Below are positions 61,241 through 64,000 of a stretch of 64,000 bases of DNA, piece after piece; the stretch's first letter is position 1, and the number at the start of each line of letters is the position of its first letter. The notes below the pieces were generated by a model. It did no database searches. It was not told the DNA's origin and was given only the letters and a program-made list of their open reading frames with translations. The translations under genes were made by a program, and so were the position numbers. Source of the stretch: Oleispira sp963851095 (lineage in GTDB: Bacteria > Pseudomonadota > Gammaproteobacteria > Pseudomonadales > Oceanobacteraceae); contig CAWKOX010000006.1 of NCBI GenBank assembly GCA_963851095.1, positions 169,963-233,962 of the forward strand, read 5' to 3'.

Positions 61241-61437
61241 TGGCACAGCATCAGTGCGTTTATCTAGAGCCCTTCTGCAGCAGGGAGCTATTAATAACGA
61301 GCTACCTGTTTATGTTTATGTTTATGTTTATGTTTATGTTTTGTATGTTTATGTTTTTTTGATTGTTTAGAGTCAACCAACAGTGTCTTGGCACAGCATC
61401 AGTATGTTCATCTAAAGCCCTTCTGCAGCAGGGAGCT
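61241..61437. repeat. Direct repeat of about 49 bases, offset 148
   Basis: The segment 61241-61289, beginning TGGCACAGCATCAG and ending CTTCTGCAGCAGGGAGCT, recurs at 61389-61437 with three or four substitutions. The two copies flank the hexanucleotide array. Confidence 0.8.
61308..61353. repeat. GTTTAT hexanucleotide array
   Basis: Five perfect tandem GTTTAT units (61308-61337) followed by a broken sixth and seventh. Such simple arrays can change length by slippage. Confidence 0.85.
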
Positions 61438-61773
61438 GCAGTAGAGCCCCCATGGATGGGTTTACGGCGTGACTTTGGATGAATGTGCTGGTGCTGGGCT
61501 TTAGTGGTGCTGGGTTTGGGTTTGGTTTTTTTGGTTTGTGACACAAGGAGCTGAAAAGATAAAAGATTGAAGCCGTTTTAGCAGACAGCAACCTAACTTA
61601 CCGTCCATGGTGCGCCTTCCGGCCTGCCCATCCATGGGCAGTCGCTCACTGAGCTGCGAAACTGCGTTTCGGTCACGTGAGCCCCACTACCACATGGGAG
61701 AAGCCCGCTTCGCTGCCCTGTATTAGTAAGCCCTAACCGCATCGCGGGTCACCACTTTCTTTCAGGCAAAAAA

Positions 61774-61803
61774 AATCCCTAACCGCGATGCGATTAGGGA
61801 TTT
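61774..61803 (-). terminator. rRNA operon terminator
   Basis: On the minus strand AATCCCTAA and TTAGGGATT form a stem around a 12-base CG-rich loop, followed by eight T. It lies 11 bases beyond the 5S gene. A further copy of the CCCTAA-CGCATCGCGG sequence lies at 61732-61748, giving an alternative longer inverted repeat. Confidence 0.85.
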
Positions 61804-61814
61804 TTAGAATAAGA

Positions 61815-61931
61815 GCTTGACGATGACCTACTCTCACATGGGGAAGCCCCACACTACCATCGGCGCTACTGCGTTTCACTTCTGAGTTCGGGATGGGTTC
61901 AGGTGGTTCCACAGCGCTATTGTCGTCAAGC
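61815..61931 (-). rRNA. rrf: 5S ribosomal RNA
   Basis: The minus strand reads as a gammaproteobacterial 5S rRNA of about 117 bases. It has the conserved central CCGAACTCAGAAGTGAAACG stretch, GAACCCATCCC, and complementary ends (GCTTGACGA with TCGTCAAGC). It follows the 23S gene by about 180 bases. Confidence 0.96.
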
Positions 61932-62114
61932 AAACCTTGATGCCTTGTGTTTGTCTTACTGTCTACGACCAACTTGTTAGGGTTAGGAGACTGCAGCACT
62001 TAGCAAATAGGGTCGGATACATGTTTGATTTTATCTTAGTGTTAATTCTCAATTAAATGTTGTTTCTCAGTTTGATCTACAACACCAACTTCTTTCGCGA
62101 AGTTTTGGTGTTAT

Positions 62115-64000
<1,886 letters not shown>

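Larger units (their letters stand above)
60840..61773. other. Repeat-bearing spacer between the carboxylase operon and the rRNA operon
   Basis: About 930 bases without a supported gene. The first part must hold the promoter of the carboxylase operon. From about 61227 it contains a direct repeat, a hexanucleotide array and palindromic CCATGG-bearing pieces that look like remnants of dispersed repeats. An 80-codon minus-strand frame (61302-61544) is low-complexity, partly made by the hexamer array, and is not called. Confidence 0.6.

Noticed and set aside
61308..61353. CRISPR-like array
   Set aside because: The unit is only six bases, without spacers; it is a simple tandem repeat. No other repeat-spacer pattern was seen in the window.
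61302..61544. Minus-strand 80-codon frame
   Set aside because: Its C-terminus is produced by the hexanucleotide array (Asn-Ile repeats) and the rest is low-complexity; no ribosome site.
61733..61999. 88-codon frame over the 5S gene
   Set aside because: It lies on the 5S rRNA and its spacer, which are certain; the frame is accidental.

Overview
The window comes from a marine-type gammaproteobacterium, most likely Oceanospirillales-like (Oleispira/Bermanella/Thalassolituus neighbourhood). This rests on the gene families, the two-subunit CysD/CysN, the periplasmic Nap reductase, the methylmalonyl-CoA operon and moderate GC. The species cannot be fixed from sequence alone.

Layout. 0-3.3 kb: the 3' end of a periplasmic nitrate reductase operon (napA partial, napB, napC) and a MoaB-type molybdopterin gene. 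3.4-7.2 kb: a LysE/RhtB exporter, a frameshifted RDD membrane protein, zapE and a small hydrolase. 7.4-9.9 kb: cysD-cysN, where CysN ends in what looks like a vestigial APS-kinase domain. 10.2 kb: a CAU-anticodon tRNA with its own promoter and terminator. 10.4-13.9 kb: NAD salvage (nadV, nadM-Nudix) divergent from the Nudix-type regulator nrtR, with a palindrome inside the nrtR promoter.

13.9-22.4 kb holds the most unusual part: an AT-rich run of eight genes whose coding regions all overlap. They encode a chorismatase (XanB2/Hyg5/FkbO family), a radical SAM enzyme with a Cys-rich tail, an asparagine-synthetase-like protein without its glutaminase domain, a complete AsnB-like amidotransferase, a GT1-type and a GT2-type glycosyltransferase, a half-size sugar-kinase-fold protein and a PIG-L-type deacetylase. 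I see no PKS, NRPS, terpene cyclase or precursor peptide. It reads as a self-contained pathway from chorismate to a glycosylated, probably amide-bearing hydroxybenzoate-like product that I cannot match to a described cluster.

22.4-38.8 kb is accessory: a frameshifted LysR gene divergent from a PACE exporter, hydrolase, MarR, hypothetical proteins, an RhlE helicase, a frameshifted molybdopterin oxidoreductase, a TetR/Old-Yellow-Enzyme pair with twin operators, an enoyl-CoA hydratase-like protein, YbaK, another TetR, GST, RlmF and a diguanylate cyclase. 39-52.5 kb: two SlyD-like FKBPs, a DUF4124/metallopeptidase, a UvrD-family helicase, a CsdA-like helicase with a long leader, ppnP, a PilZ plus GGDEF-EAL pair and a class I glutamine amidotransferase. 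52-60.8 kb: a complete propionyl-CoA to succinyl-CoA operon (carboxylase beta and alpha, epimerase, mutase, MeaB). 60.8-64 kb: a repeat-containing spacer, then the end of an rRNA operon on the minus strand (terminator, 5S, partial 23S).

Three genes (RDD, LysR, molybdopterin oxidoreductase) are each broken by a single-base length change in or near a short homopolymer, and each becomes a normal-length gene when one base is restored. They may be real pseudogenes or sequencing errors.
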